From Clostridia bacterium (GTDB taxonomy: Bacteria; Bacillota; Clostridia; Acetivibrionales; DSM-2933), in the NCBI GenBank assembly GCA_026418275.1, contig JAOABQ010000037.1, forward strand, positions 1 to 64,000: a stretch of 64,000 bases of DNA, read 5' to 3'. The notes beneath the pieces were generated by a model. That model searched no databases, was not told the DNA's origin, and saw nothing but the letters and a program-made list of their open reading frames with translations. How positions within the stretch are numbered: position 1 is the first letter of the stretch; each line of letters opens with the position of its first letter. The translations under genes and the position numbers were made by a program. This document shows, piece by piece, positions 25,656 through 34,064 of this stretch.

Positions 25656-28292
25656 ATGCCTTCGTACAGACTTTTTAATACAAAAGAATATATTAAAAGA
25701 AGATATACCCGGGAAGAACTGTTGGAGATGACAACACTCCAACTGAGAGAAATCTGTTATGAGGAGAAAATTGTAAAAGGATTTATTAATACTCTGGACA
25801 GGGAAAGCCTCATCCGGACCATCTTGAAATACCGGGGAGCGGAAGAAAACCTTCTTATTCGGGACTATAGGGAAAACGGATTTGAGAGGGTAAATGAAGC
25901 ACTGAAAAATTATCTTATAACAAAACTCCCTGATCATGAAAAAATTAAGATTCCTGCAAAGATAACTTTATTTCCGGAAATAGGGATTACCAAAGAAGAC
26001 ATGTACAAGGTTGAGGTAGAAAACGACTTGGTGGAAGAATCCAATGTTCTTTTAGTAAATGAAAACAATCATTTGTGCGGAATCTTTAATTTGGTAAAAG
26101 ATGTGTCAAGTATTGACCTATACTATCTGGTTACCGAGAAAAATTTAAGGATAGAAAAGTCAGGCAACCGAAATTACAGCTTTTTATTCTTTAAGAAGGA
26201 TGATTCGGAATATATCTATAAAACATATTATTCTGAAAAACCTTTAACGCCTGCAAATTTCCAGTATTATAAAATACCCCTGGCGGACTTGGAGATTAGA
26301 GAACTTGAGGAAACAGGCACTGTACTTGCTGTGGATTTCGGTACATCCAATACGACGGCGGGAGCTTATTTGGGCAATAATTACGTATCTTCTCCGTGCT
26401 ACAACGATATATTGAACGAGAGAATCAAAATCAATGAAATCAATTTTGTTAAGTTTCTGGATGTGACCGAAAAGGATGAAAAGTGGATAGAAATGCTGCC
26501 TACTGTAGTATATGTGGCGGACTGTGCCGATTCTCAAAATATCAAATACTATTTCGGGTATGAAGCGAAAAATATCATGCGAAAGAACGACTATACCAGT
26601 AACGCAAGTGTTTTTCAAGGTATCAAGCGCTGGGTAAACAATTATACCAAAATAGAAGAAATCTATGATGAACAGGGAAACGTAGCCTTTGTAAAGAGAG
26701 GGGATATTGTCAGAGCTTATATAAAGCATATCATCATGAGGGCTGAGCACCAGTTTAAATGCCGGTTTAAATATATACATATATCAAGCCCGGTAAAACT
26801 CAAGCAGCAGTTTATTGATATGTTCCAGGAGATTATACCCGAGTATGTGATCGAATCTGAAGATGCACTGGATGAAGGGATTGCTGTTCTTTACAATACC
26901 ATTGCGAATCAGATTGAAAAAAATAAATTCGTTGACGGGGAAGAATATAAGGCCCTCATTGTAGACTGCGGCGGCGGAACTACCGATTTGTCCTCCTGTG
27001 CCTTTAGAATTGAGGAAGGATATATTTCTTACAAAATAGACATTAAAACAACCTATGAAAATGGGGACACCAATTTCGGGGGAAATAATATTACCTATAA
27101 AATCATGCAGTTTATGAAGATTGTTTTTGCAAATTATTATAAGAATAATAGGGAAGTCTTGGATATTGACGACCTCATCGATATACCCAGCGCGGATATT
27201 TTCAGGCACGTGGATGAAGAAGGGGTGGCGGCAATCTATGAACGGTTTGAAAAGTACTATGAAGAAGCGGAAAAAATCATTCCTACAAGGTTTAAAGAGT
27301 ATGAAAACAAAGTGCGGGATGATTACCAACAGGTAAAGAATAATTTTTATTTTTTATGGGAAATTGCTGATAATATGAAAAAGGAATTTTTCCGTAAGAC
27401 CAGCATTCTAAGAAACCGGTTTGACTCCTCGGAGATGGACAAAAACGAGAGTGACCTTCATATTACCACCCTCAACAAATGGTGTATTTCCATCTTGGAT
27501 AACGGCGAGTTTAAAACGGTTTACGAATTTCCAAAGGTTGTATTCAATATAAAGGAAATTAATAAGCTGATAAAAGCGGACATTTATGAAATTGTCAGGA
27601 AGTTTCTTGAAATCTTTTATCAGAACAGGAAGCTTCAGGATTACTCTATCATTAAATTGACGGGTCAGTCATGCAGAATCGACGTTTTTAAGGAAGCGTT
27701 AAAGGAATTTGTACCGGGAAGGAGTATTGAATTCAAGCAGAAAAAGCAGGAGGATGAAAATATTTCGGATTTGAAGCTCTCCTGCTTGAGAGGGGTTCTT
27801 CGGTATATCAATTCAAAGAAAATCGGGGACATAGAAGCATCGATTCAAAATGATATCCCGGTCATACCCTATTCGGTAAGTGCGTTTACATACAATAAAC
27901 AAGAAAAAACATTAATCTGCAGCCTGGAAAGGATGAATCAGGCTAAGGGGTATATCTCCAGGCCTATTGGTGTTGAAGAGATTGAATTTTATTTAAAAAA
28001 CCCTGAAGGCATCTTAAGACAAAAATATGTTTATGAAAATGACTTTAACGACTATGTTTCAATCATGGCGGAAGAAATTGTAGGAAAGCATGAGGGGAAG
28101 ATCTTTCAAGATGAAACGGATACGATACGGAATGGGGAAGTAAGGTTTTTCCTGTTTGCACATGATAAAAACTGGGGATTTCATGTAGTTCCCATTGCCC
28201 GTAAGGATGAACAGCTTTTTATGGGCAAAAAGAAGTTCTTTGCCTTTGAAGATGAATTGTCCGAACTTGACTTTTTTGATGGGTTAAAATAA
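25656..28292 (+). CDS. Hsp70/actin-fold ATPase with SAP-like N-terminal domain
   Basis: 878 residues. A SAP-like helix-turn-helix at ~16-62 (TTLQLREICYEEKI...SLIRTILKY) is followed by a ~150-residue beta domain. Then comes an Hsp70/actin ATPase: phosphate-1 loop VDFGTSNTT (~225-233), phosphate-2 loop VDCGGGTTD (~434-442) and an adenosine-motif-like LTGQSCRIDVFK (~667). Classical Hsp70 substrate-binding sequence is not seen; long inserts and a C-terminal beta region replace it. The J-domain protein at 11440 is a natural partner. With no AAA+ ATPase visible, this could power assembly or sheath recycling; that is inference. Confidence 0.82.
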   Translation: MPSYRLFNTKEYIKRRYTREELLEMTTLQLREICYEEKIVKGFINTLDRESLIRTILKYRGAEENLLIRDYRENGFERVNEALKNYLITKLPDHEKIKIPAKITLFPEIGITKEDMYKVEVENDLVEESNVLLVNENNHLCGIFNLVKDVSSIDLYYLVTEKNLRIEKSGNRNYSFLFFKKDDSEYIYKTYYSEKPLTPANFQYYKIPLADLEIRELEETGTVLAVDFGTSNTTAGAYLGNNYVSSPCYNDILNERIKINEINFVKFLDVTEKDEKWIEMLPTVVYVADCADSQNIKYYFGYEAKNIMRKNDYTSNASVFQGIKRWVNNYTKIEEIYDEQGNVAFVKRGDIVRAYIKHIIMRAEHQFKCRFKYIHISSPVKLKQQFIDMFQEIIPEYVIESEDALDEGIAVLYNTIANQIEKNKFVDGEEYKALIVDCGGGTTDLSSCAFRIEEGYISYKIDIKTTYENGDTNFGGNNITYKIMQFMKIVFANYYKNNREVLDIDDLIDIPSADIFRHVDEEGVAAIYERFEKYYEEAEKIIPTRFKEYENKVRDDYQQVKNNFYFLWEIADNMKKEFFRKTSILRNRFDSSEMDKNESDLHITTLNKWCISILDNGEFKTVYEFPKVVFNIKEINKLIKADIYEIVRKFLEIFYQNRKLQDYSIIKLTGQSCRIDVFKEALKEFVPGRSIEFKQKKQEDENISDLKLSCLRGVLRYINSKKIGDIEASIQNDIPVIPYSVSAFTYNKQEKTLICSLERMNQAKGYISRPIGVEEIEFYLKNPEGILRQKYVYENDFNDYVSIMAEEIVGKHEGKIFQDETDTIRNGEVRFFLFAHDKNWGFHVVPIARKDEQLFMGKKKFFAFEDELSELDFFDGLK

Positions 28293-28315
28293 GCAGTATT
28301 TTGGGAGGAATCACA

Positions 28316-29092
28316 TTGTTTGTCAATTTATATCCGAATTTCGGCAAAGGCCGCATTTTAAAAAAGGAAATGCTTGAGAATTTAAGAGATTATCCGAGGG
28401 ATTTTTTAAATATTTATTTTAAGGACTACTCAAACGGAATCATTTCAGGTGCACAAATCATTGTGGGGGGGAGCAGCTTTACCGTTACACCGGGAGTTTT
28501 AAAGTTTAAAGAGCAGATCTATATGCTAAGTGATGTGGCAGAAGTGCCATATTACCCTACCAATAAGGAAGTAGTTATCAAAATTAAATTTTTTAACGAA
28601 GTTTCTGAATCTGATTTTAAAAGATACCAGAGCAAAGTTTTTATCGATGACAACACTTCTCTGGATGAGGATGAACTGGAGCTTGGGAGGTTTAAACTCC
28701 GGGAGGGTGCAGTGCTCCGTTCCGAGTATACCGACTTTTATGACTTTTCAACTGAATATAACACTATCAATATTATCAATGCAGCATATTCAGGACCCGG
28801 GCAAAGTACACTAAACCCACTGGTGCTCAAATATTTTTCAAAGGTTGTTTTTAAAAGCAGCACCGAAAACGTTTACGACATTGGCTTTGCCATGCAGTGC
28901 AGCAATCAGGATTTGATCCACCGGGAGCTAATCCTCTACTATATTTCAAACCGGTTGGGGATGGAATACAAGGAGTGTTCCAACATCCAGATTTATAAAT
29001 ATCTGACATTGATCGTAAAAGAGATCGAAAGCGGTATTCGAAGAAAAATGGAAGTCAAGCAAAGCGGACCTTCCAGGATTATTGTAGATTAA
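28316..29092 (+). CDS. Unrecognised protein of the injection locus
   Basis: 258 residues, no signal peptide. TTG start at 28316 follows GGGAGG with 8 nt spacing. The N-terminal part has a pattern like phage baseplate/fibre-attachment proteins (GIISGAQIIVGGSSFTVTPG near 42-61), the rest is strand- and loop-rich, and a basic helix closes the protein. 23 nt after the ATPase gene, same operon. A structural role is plausible but not shown. Confidence 0.68.
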   Translation: MFVNLYPNFGKGRILKKEMLENLRDYPRDFLNIYFKDYSNGIISGAQIIVGGSSFTVTPGVLKFKEQIYMLSDVAEVPYYPTNKEVVIKIKFFNEVSESDFKRYQSKVFIDDNTSLDEDELELGRFKLREGAVLRSEYTDFYDFSTEYNTINIINAAYSGPGQSTLNPLVLKYFSKVVFKSSTENVYDIGFAMQCSNQDLIHRELILYYISNRLGMEYKECSNIQIYKYLTLIVKEIESGIRRKMEVKQSGPSRIIVD

Positions 29093-29146
29093 GTTTTTAT
29101 ATAAGGTAATTTAAGTAAGCGGGGTTACTTGCAGGGGGTCATCTCA

Positions 29147-30424
29147 ATGAGCAAGTCAAGAATTGATGCAAAAAGGGTTAGTTTGACTGAGGAAAATCAA
29201 GAAAATAAGGAAGCGGAAAAGTGGAATATGCCGGTTATTCTTATCCACGGCATAACCGATAATACAGCCGAATGCTTTGGGGCGGTAACGAGTATTACAA
29301 GTAAGATGAATTTCAATTATGACTCATATTTTACCAAGCCGTTAAGGAAGCCGCCAGTTCTTATGGAAAGTGAATATGGCAATCGCTACAACATGGTCAA
29401 TCAAGGATTGGAAGAGGAAAAAAAAGAAACATTATTAGATTACAGGGAAGTGGAAAGCCAGAAGATCGTAAGCTTGTCTGGGGTTAAAGAAAAGGGAAAA
29501 CCCTACAATTTGGCATCGGTTTTGTGCTATGAATACGGCTACAGACCTAATATCAATCTGTTTGCCTTTAATTACGGCAGTATTGGCCGGATAAAATTCT
29601 ATGGAGAGGTTCTGGCCAAGTATATTGAAAACCTTATCGCTTATGCAAATGCCCGATCTGAGGGGGATATCTACAAGGCTTTTTTCTCAAACGGCTTTCA
29701 ATTTAACCTTGTGGGTCACAGTATGGGGGGATTGGTTTCAAGATACTTTATAGAAAACATGGGGCAGTCAGCCAGAATAAAAAAACTGGTTACCATTGAT
29801 ACACCCCATTGGGGGTCGGGACTTGCCGAAGTGGCTGAGTGGATTAGAAACTATCCCTGCGATTTGGGACTGCAGCCTGATAGTACGGCCTATGGGGGGA
29901 AAGATCGGTGTGGAACACCTCCGCTAAACTACCAGAATCATGGAAGTACTCAATATTATGCAATTGCGGGTGTAAATCTGTATGAAGCAAGCAGCAACAA
30001 GGAAGACGAAATAGTTGAAATTGAAACCAGTTTGGAGACATACGCCGGGTTTGACAATTTGGTAAACAGTTGGGAAGTTGTTAAAAACTATGTTAAGAAT
30101 CATATCATGAACCGGCCGCCTCACGGTATGTCCCCCAATTATGACGTATACCAAAATCAAAATCCTAATATATTTAAACTTCGTGCCGATGACTTGGCCG
30201 ATGATGTGGTAAACCTTTTAAGCCAGGTGGGGTGGAGTTTTTTAGAACAAAGAAAAAGTCCTGTGCCTTTAAAAAAAATTCAAATGGAGAGAATCATCGT
30301 AAATATAGATAGCAATGGTGGAAACTGGCTGGCATCACATTTTCACGGCAAAAACCAGCATCGCAAGGAAGTGATTGAAAAATTGGCTGAATTCTTAGGT
30401 GCTGAACGAGTCTTAAATGATTAA
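29147..30424 (+). CDS. Alpha/beta-hydrolase lipase-like protein, candidate effector
   Basis: 425 residues without signal peptide. An alpha/beta-hydrolase core is clear: VILIHGITDNT (oxyanion region), the nucleophile elbow LVGHSMGGLVSRYF with catalytic Ser, KLVTIDTPHWGSG, and a C-terminal HFHGKNQHRKEV that may supply the catalytic His. It resembles PGAP1/lipase-class-2 proteins. A cytoplasmic lipase coded inside an injection locus fits the Tle-type phospholipase effectors of T6SS. A housekeeping esterase is the alternative. ATG 29147 is 8 nt after AGGGGGT. Confidence 0.8.
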   Translation: MSKSRIDAKRVSLTEENQENKEAEKWNMPVILIHGITDNTAECFGAVTSITSKMNFNYDSYFTKPLRKPPVLMESEYGNRYNMVNQGLEEEKKETLLDYREVESQKIVSLSGVKEKGKPYNLASVLCYEYGYRPNINLFAFNYGSIGRIKFYGEVLAKYIENLIAYANARSEGDIYKAFFSNGFQFNLVGHSMGGLVSRYFIENMGQSARIKKLVTIDTPHWGSGLAEVAEWIRNYPCDLGLQPDSTAYGGKDRCGTPPLNYQNHGSTQYYAIAGVNLYEASSNKEDEIVEIETSLETYAGFDNLVNSWEVVKNYVKNHIMNRPPHGMSPNYDVYQNQNPNIFKLRADDLADDVVNLLSQVGWSFLEQRKSPVPLKKIQMERIIVNIDSNGGNWLASHFHGKNQHRKEVIEKLAEFLGAERVLND

Positions 30425-30461
30425 GAAAAATTAAAATGCCCTTATAAGAAGGATGGGGAGT

Positions 30462-32618
30462 ATGGAAAACTTTGATATCACGATGGAGGCAGAAAATGTA
30501 GAATCTGTTCCGTATGGAGAAGAACAGCAGGAAATTTCCGATTACAGCATCGAAATTACAAAAAAATATTATGTATTAAAGGAACGTGAAGAAGGCAGAG
30601 AGGAAAGGATTAGAATCAAGGACTTAAAAGCTGTCCTTTCAATGGCCGAACCGGCTGGAAATAAATCTAACCCTATAGGAGAAAAAAACCTCTTTATAGA
30701 AGTGGCAGGCAGCTTCTTTCCTGATTTTTTTGAAGAAGGCGGCATTTATTTTTTATCTCTTACATTCTTTGAATACCTCAAAAACAAAATCAATATAAGG
30801 GGGATGGAGTATAGGCGGATTGGTCTTGTCTCAGAGAACCGGAAGAGGGTTGAAGAATACTGCCTGGTCATGCCTCAGGAAGTGGATTGTGTACTTCCGG
30901 ATAGTAGAGAGACGGCGAAAACCGGTGAAATTGTATATTTTGAAATAGATGACGAGCGGACTGGCGTATTGGAGATTTTCAAAGTGAAGGGCTTTCCACA
31001 CCTTTTTGTGACAGAAAAGCTTAGCCGGATTGGATTTGCCGGATTTGAGTGCACCAGGATAGAAAACTATTTTGATTATGAAGGTATAAGAGACCGGAAT
31101 TTTAAGGAGCGTTTAAGTGGAAAAAGATTGGAAGAAGTGTTAAGGGAATTTGAAAACGAAGCGAGAAAATTGGGAAAAACAGATTATATATATGGACTGA
31201 GACAGTTTTTAAACCCTGAAAAAATCAGAAGAGATGTAGGGGAGGGGATCAATGACATTCTGGATAGCTATAACGGAATAGAGTTCTGGATTGACGAATT
31301 ATCCGAACGGTTCTTTGTTTTTTTCTGGTCTTGGGAGACCGGCAAGGTTGAACTGGCTGAAAGCCATTGCGTATATTTCGATCAAAAGGAATTTTATTTA
31401 AAGGGTATGGAAGACATTAAAAATTATATAGCAAGGCTCCCTCAGCAGTTAAAAGACTTTGGGAAAAAAGTTTGTGTTGAGACCATTCTCACGTGTTTTT
31501 CAGTCCAAAGCAAAATTTTCGAAAAATATGAGAATATTCATCACGGTAAACGATTTAGAATCTATCTGGCAGAGGAAGATTTTAAAAGCATGAATGTACC
31601 GATGGTTTATGACTACAAAAGCAAGTTCCAGCTTGATATGGAAGCTTCTAAGAATATAAAAGGCGTTGACATCAGCGAAAAAGACTTGCGGGAGTTCGAT
31701 TTTAGCGGGAGGGACCTTAACGGAGTTACAATAAAAGAGAGCAACTTAAGAAGAGCCAAGTTTAACGGAAGTATACTTAATGGGGCTGTTTTTATAAATT
31801 GTGACCTTACGGGAGCAGAATTTAAGAAGAGTAGTTTAAAAGATGCCAAATTTATAGATTCAAAGCTAGATAGAAGTATTTTTGACGGTGCGGATATGCG
31901 CGGCATACAAATGACCGGATGTGCGGTATATCATTCAAGCTTTGTGAAAAGTGATATGAGCGGAGGAATGATAACGGGCGAGGATTTTTCAACGGCATAT
32001 TTCTATAAAGCGAGGCTCTTTGAAACCGTATTCCGAATATTGGTGGCTTTTAAGTACAATATATTTCAGCTCTGCGATTTAAGGGGAGCAGTATTTGCCG
32101 GATATGATAAGGAAATCTCCAGTTTAATGGCAAGCTGCGATTTTAGAAACTCGGATCTTAGCGGCTCAAAGTTTGAATTAGACCGGATTTTAAATTGCAA
32201 TTATACAAAGTCCAAACTTCATAATGTGAGTTTTCAAGGGAGTTCTACTATAGCCGGCTGCAATTTTAAATGGAGTTCTTGTCTTGGGATGAACTTGGAA
32301 GGGGTAAGGGTCTATCGGTGTGATTTTACCTTTGTGGACCTATCTAAAATGAAAACAATGAAGGAAACAGTATTTATGGAAAATAACTTTTCTTATGCCA
32401 ATCTTTCCAGATGCTCTTTTAATGGAGATTTTCGTAAAAATGAAATGGTTTATACAGATTTATCAAACTGTAATTTTAAAGCTTGTGATTTGAGTACCAG
32501 TAAAATATTATTTCCGGATTTGCAGGGGGCTATTTTTAAAGAGATTTCTTTTAAAAAGGAACAGTTAGAGTTTGTCCAATTATCTCCGATGCAAGAAAAA
32601 CAGGTAAAAATTCTGTAA
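30462..32618 (+). CDS. Large pentapeptide-repeat protein
   Basis: 718 residues. The N-terminal ~400 are a mixed, unrecognised domain. From ~405 to ~710 there are tandem pentapeptide repeats (A/C/S-x-F/L-x-x), e.g. LREFDFSGRDLNGVTI, LTGAEFKKSSLKDAKF and LSNCNFKACDLSTSKI, predicting a right-handed quadrilateral beta-helix. No signal peptide. Such proteins are often adaptors or DNA mimics; PipB2-type and T6SS-linked pentapeptide proteins can also be cargo. The start at 30462 is 9 nt after AAGAAGG. The role here is unknown. Confidence 0.8.
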   Translation: MENFDITMEAENVESVPYGEEQQEISDYSIEITKKYYVLKEREEGREERIRIKDLKAVLSMAEPAGNKSNPIGEKNLFIEVAGSFFPDFFEEGGIYFLSLTFFEYLKNKINIRGMEYRRIGLVSENRKRVEEYCLVMPQEVDCVLPDSRETAKTGEIVYFEIDDERTGVLEIFKVKGFPHLFVTEKLSRIGFAGFECTRIENYFDYEGIRDRNFKERLSGKRLEEVLREFENEARKLGKTDYIYGLRQFLNPEKIRRDVGEGINDILDSYNGIEFWIDELSERFFVFFWSWETGKVELAESHCVYFDQKEFYLKGMEDIKNYIARLPQQLKDFGKKVCVETILTCFSVQSKIFEKYENIHHGKRFRIYLAEEDFKSMNVPMVYDYKSKFQLDMEASKNIKGVDISEKDLREFDFSGRDLNGVTIKESNLRRAKFNGSILNGAVFINCDLTGAEFKKSSLKDAKFIDSKLDRSIFDGADMRGIQMTGCAVYHSSFVKSDMSGGMITGEDFSTAYFYKARLFETVFRILVAFKYNIFQLCDLRGAVFAGYDKEISSLMASCDFRNSDLSGSKFELDRILNCNYTKSKLHNVSFQGSSTIAGCNFKWSSCLGMNLEGVRVYRCDFTFVDLSKMKTMKETVFMENNFSYANLSRCSFNGDFRKNEMVYTDLSNCNFKACDLSTSKILFPDLQGAIFKEISFKKEQLEFVQLSPMQEKQVKIL

Positions 32619-32658
32619 AGAAAAGGTAAAAATTTGGAAGGTGAAAAGGGGGTGTAAT

Positions 32659-33111
32659 ATGGAAAAAATAGGACTCATTACAAATAAGCTCAACGAAGTG
32701 CTTAGGGTAAGAAAAAACAAGATACACGAAAATAAAAAGAAATGTCCTTTCTGTTTCGGTCAAAATGAAAAGTGCAGCTTTTTAGAGGAAGCTTTAAAGG
32801 AGAATGTGGAAAAAAGCTCTCAATGGGCTGGTTTGCTATTTCCACTCAATGAAGAAGGTATAGGAAAGCATTTACAGTTTATATTGGAAGACGTTGAGGG
32901 GACACCAAATCCTTTACAAAGGTTAATATTTGAAGAGATGCTTTATGAAAAGGTTTCTAATATAGAAGAAAGGATATACCACCAGGGGCAAAAAGGAGTT
33001 TATTTTTGTTCCGATTTGCTAAAGACAAACGAAATTTTAAACAAGGAATTGGAGAGTGTTACAAAATTGTTGAGGGAAGAGTACCACAAAATTCTCTCGA
33101 ATATGATTTGA
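32659..33111 (+). CDS. Small unrecognised protein with CPFC motif
   Basis: 150 residues, helical and charged, cytoplasmic. The cysteine set KKCPFCFGQNEKCSF (~29-43) could bind zinc, with a later single Cys in YFCSDLL. AAGGGGG precedes ATG 32659; an in-frame GTG at 32641 is less likely. It follows the pentapeptide-repeat gene by 40 nt and may be its partner. No family is recognised. Confidence 0.65.
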   Translation: MEKIGLITNKLNEVLRVRKNKIHENKKKCPFCFGQNEKCSFLEEALKENVEKSSQWAGLLFPLNEEGIGKHLQFILEDVEGTPNPLQRLIFEEMLYEKVSNIEERIYHQGQKGVYFCSDLLKTNEILNKELESVTKLLREEYHKILSNMI

Positions 33112-33245
33112 ATTAAAAGGTTTATTAATTAACTGCCTTTTTAAAGATATTTCACATATTGGGTTATGTGATGTTTACAATATTTAGTGTAAATCACTGT
33201 GAGTAAAAAAATTTAAAGTGAAAATGTTGGAGGGCTTAAAGCAAC

Positions 33246-33803
33246 ATGCAGTACTATGTTATTGAAGAAGATTCAAACTCCGAATATAAGCTCTTATTAG
33301 GAGATATAGCTATTTCGCCTAAAGAGCGGAAGGCAATGTTTTTGGGAGAAGATATTTATATTTCCGCTGAGCCGCTCCTCATCCCTTTAAAGTATAGAAG
33401 GAAAGAGGAAATGTCGGACTATTTGAGCATCAAATTTCCATTTGTTTCTCATGACCTTATGTGCATTCTAAAAGCAAATGTAAATGCAAGGGTCTTTTAC
33501 AAACCGACCTTTCTTCTTTATGATGGTCGAGAATATCCATATTATTATATTTTACCCCCAAAATCTGAATGCATCAATTTTAAAAACAGCAAATGTGAGA
33601 TAGATGAGAATATGCCCGGAGGTATAAGAATCATCGATGGATTTACGTTAAGGGAGGATGTAGTGAAAAATATCGATATATTCAGAGTTGAAGGGCTATC
33701 CAACAGAAAGTTGGTTATTTCCGGCAGGCTCAGAAAGATTTTAGAAGAAAACAAAGTTAAAGGAATTCAATATATTGAGTCGGAAATGTATAAGGATTTT
33801 TGA
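33246..33803 (+). CDS. Possible Imm11/DUF1629-like immunity protein
   Basis: 185 residues, cytoplasmic, clean GGAGG start. The sequence has the general plan of DUF1629/Imm11-type immunity proteins: FLLYDGREYPYYYILPP in the middle, KNIDIFRVEGLSNRKLVIS, then a C-terminal RKILEENKVKGIQYIES. These usually guard against a toxin coded nearby. No toxin is directly adjacent here, so the partner may be the lipase, the pentapeptide-repeat protein, or a gene lost from the locus. Family call is by pattern memory only. Confidence 0.6.
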   Translation: MQYYVIEEDSNSEYKLLLGDIAISPKERKAMFLGEDIYISAEPLLIPLKYRRKEEMSDYLSIKFPFVSHDLMCILKANVNARVFYKPTFLLYDGREYPYYYILPPKSECINFKNSKCEIDENMPGGIRIIDGFTLREDVVKNIDIFRVEGLSNRKLVISGRLRKILEENKVKGIQYIESEMYKDF

Positions 33804-33859
33804 CGGGGGATTGGCCCCTAAAAGTTAATTTTCATGTGTAAAGATAATCGTAAGCTTAA

Positions 33860-34000
33860 ATGGAAATAAAATTGTATGGGTTCAGGAATTTTCTTACCTC
33901 AAATAATGTAAAAAGAACTATTGACTTCAAGGAACCCCAAGTATATGATGAAGTAAAAGAAGGGCAAAAGGAAAATGCCGTCCAATCTTTAGGAAAGTAA
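33860..34000 (+). CDS. Possible 46-residue small protein
   Basis: An ATG-started frame of 46 codons (begins MEIKLYGFRN) between the immunity-like gene and the kinase. It is polar, without membrane segment, and has no good ribosome binding site. It could be a decayed end of a gene or chance. Confidence 0.2.
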   Translation: MEIKLYGFRNFLTSNNVKRTIDFKEPQVYDEVKEGQKENAVQSLGK

Positions 34001-34064
34001 AAGAATTATGAATGAAGAAGTTTCTTTATACATTGAATAGGGTCGTCGTTGAGGTAGGATAAAT

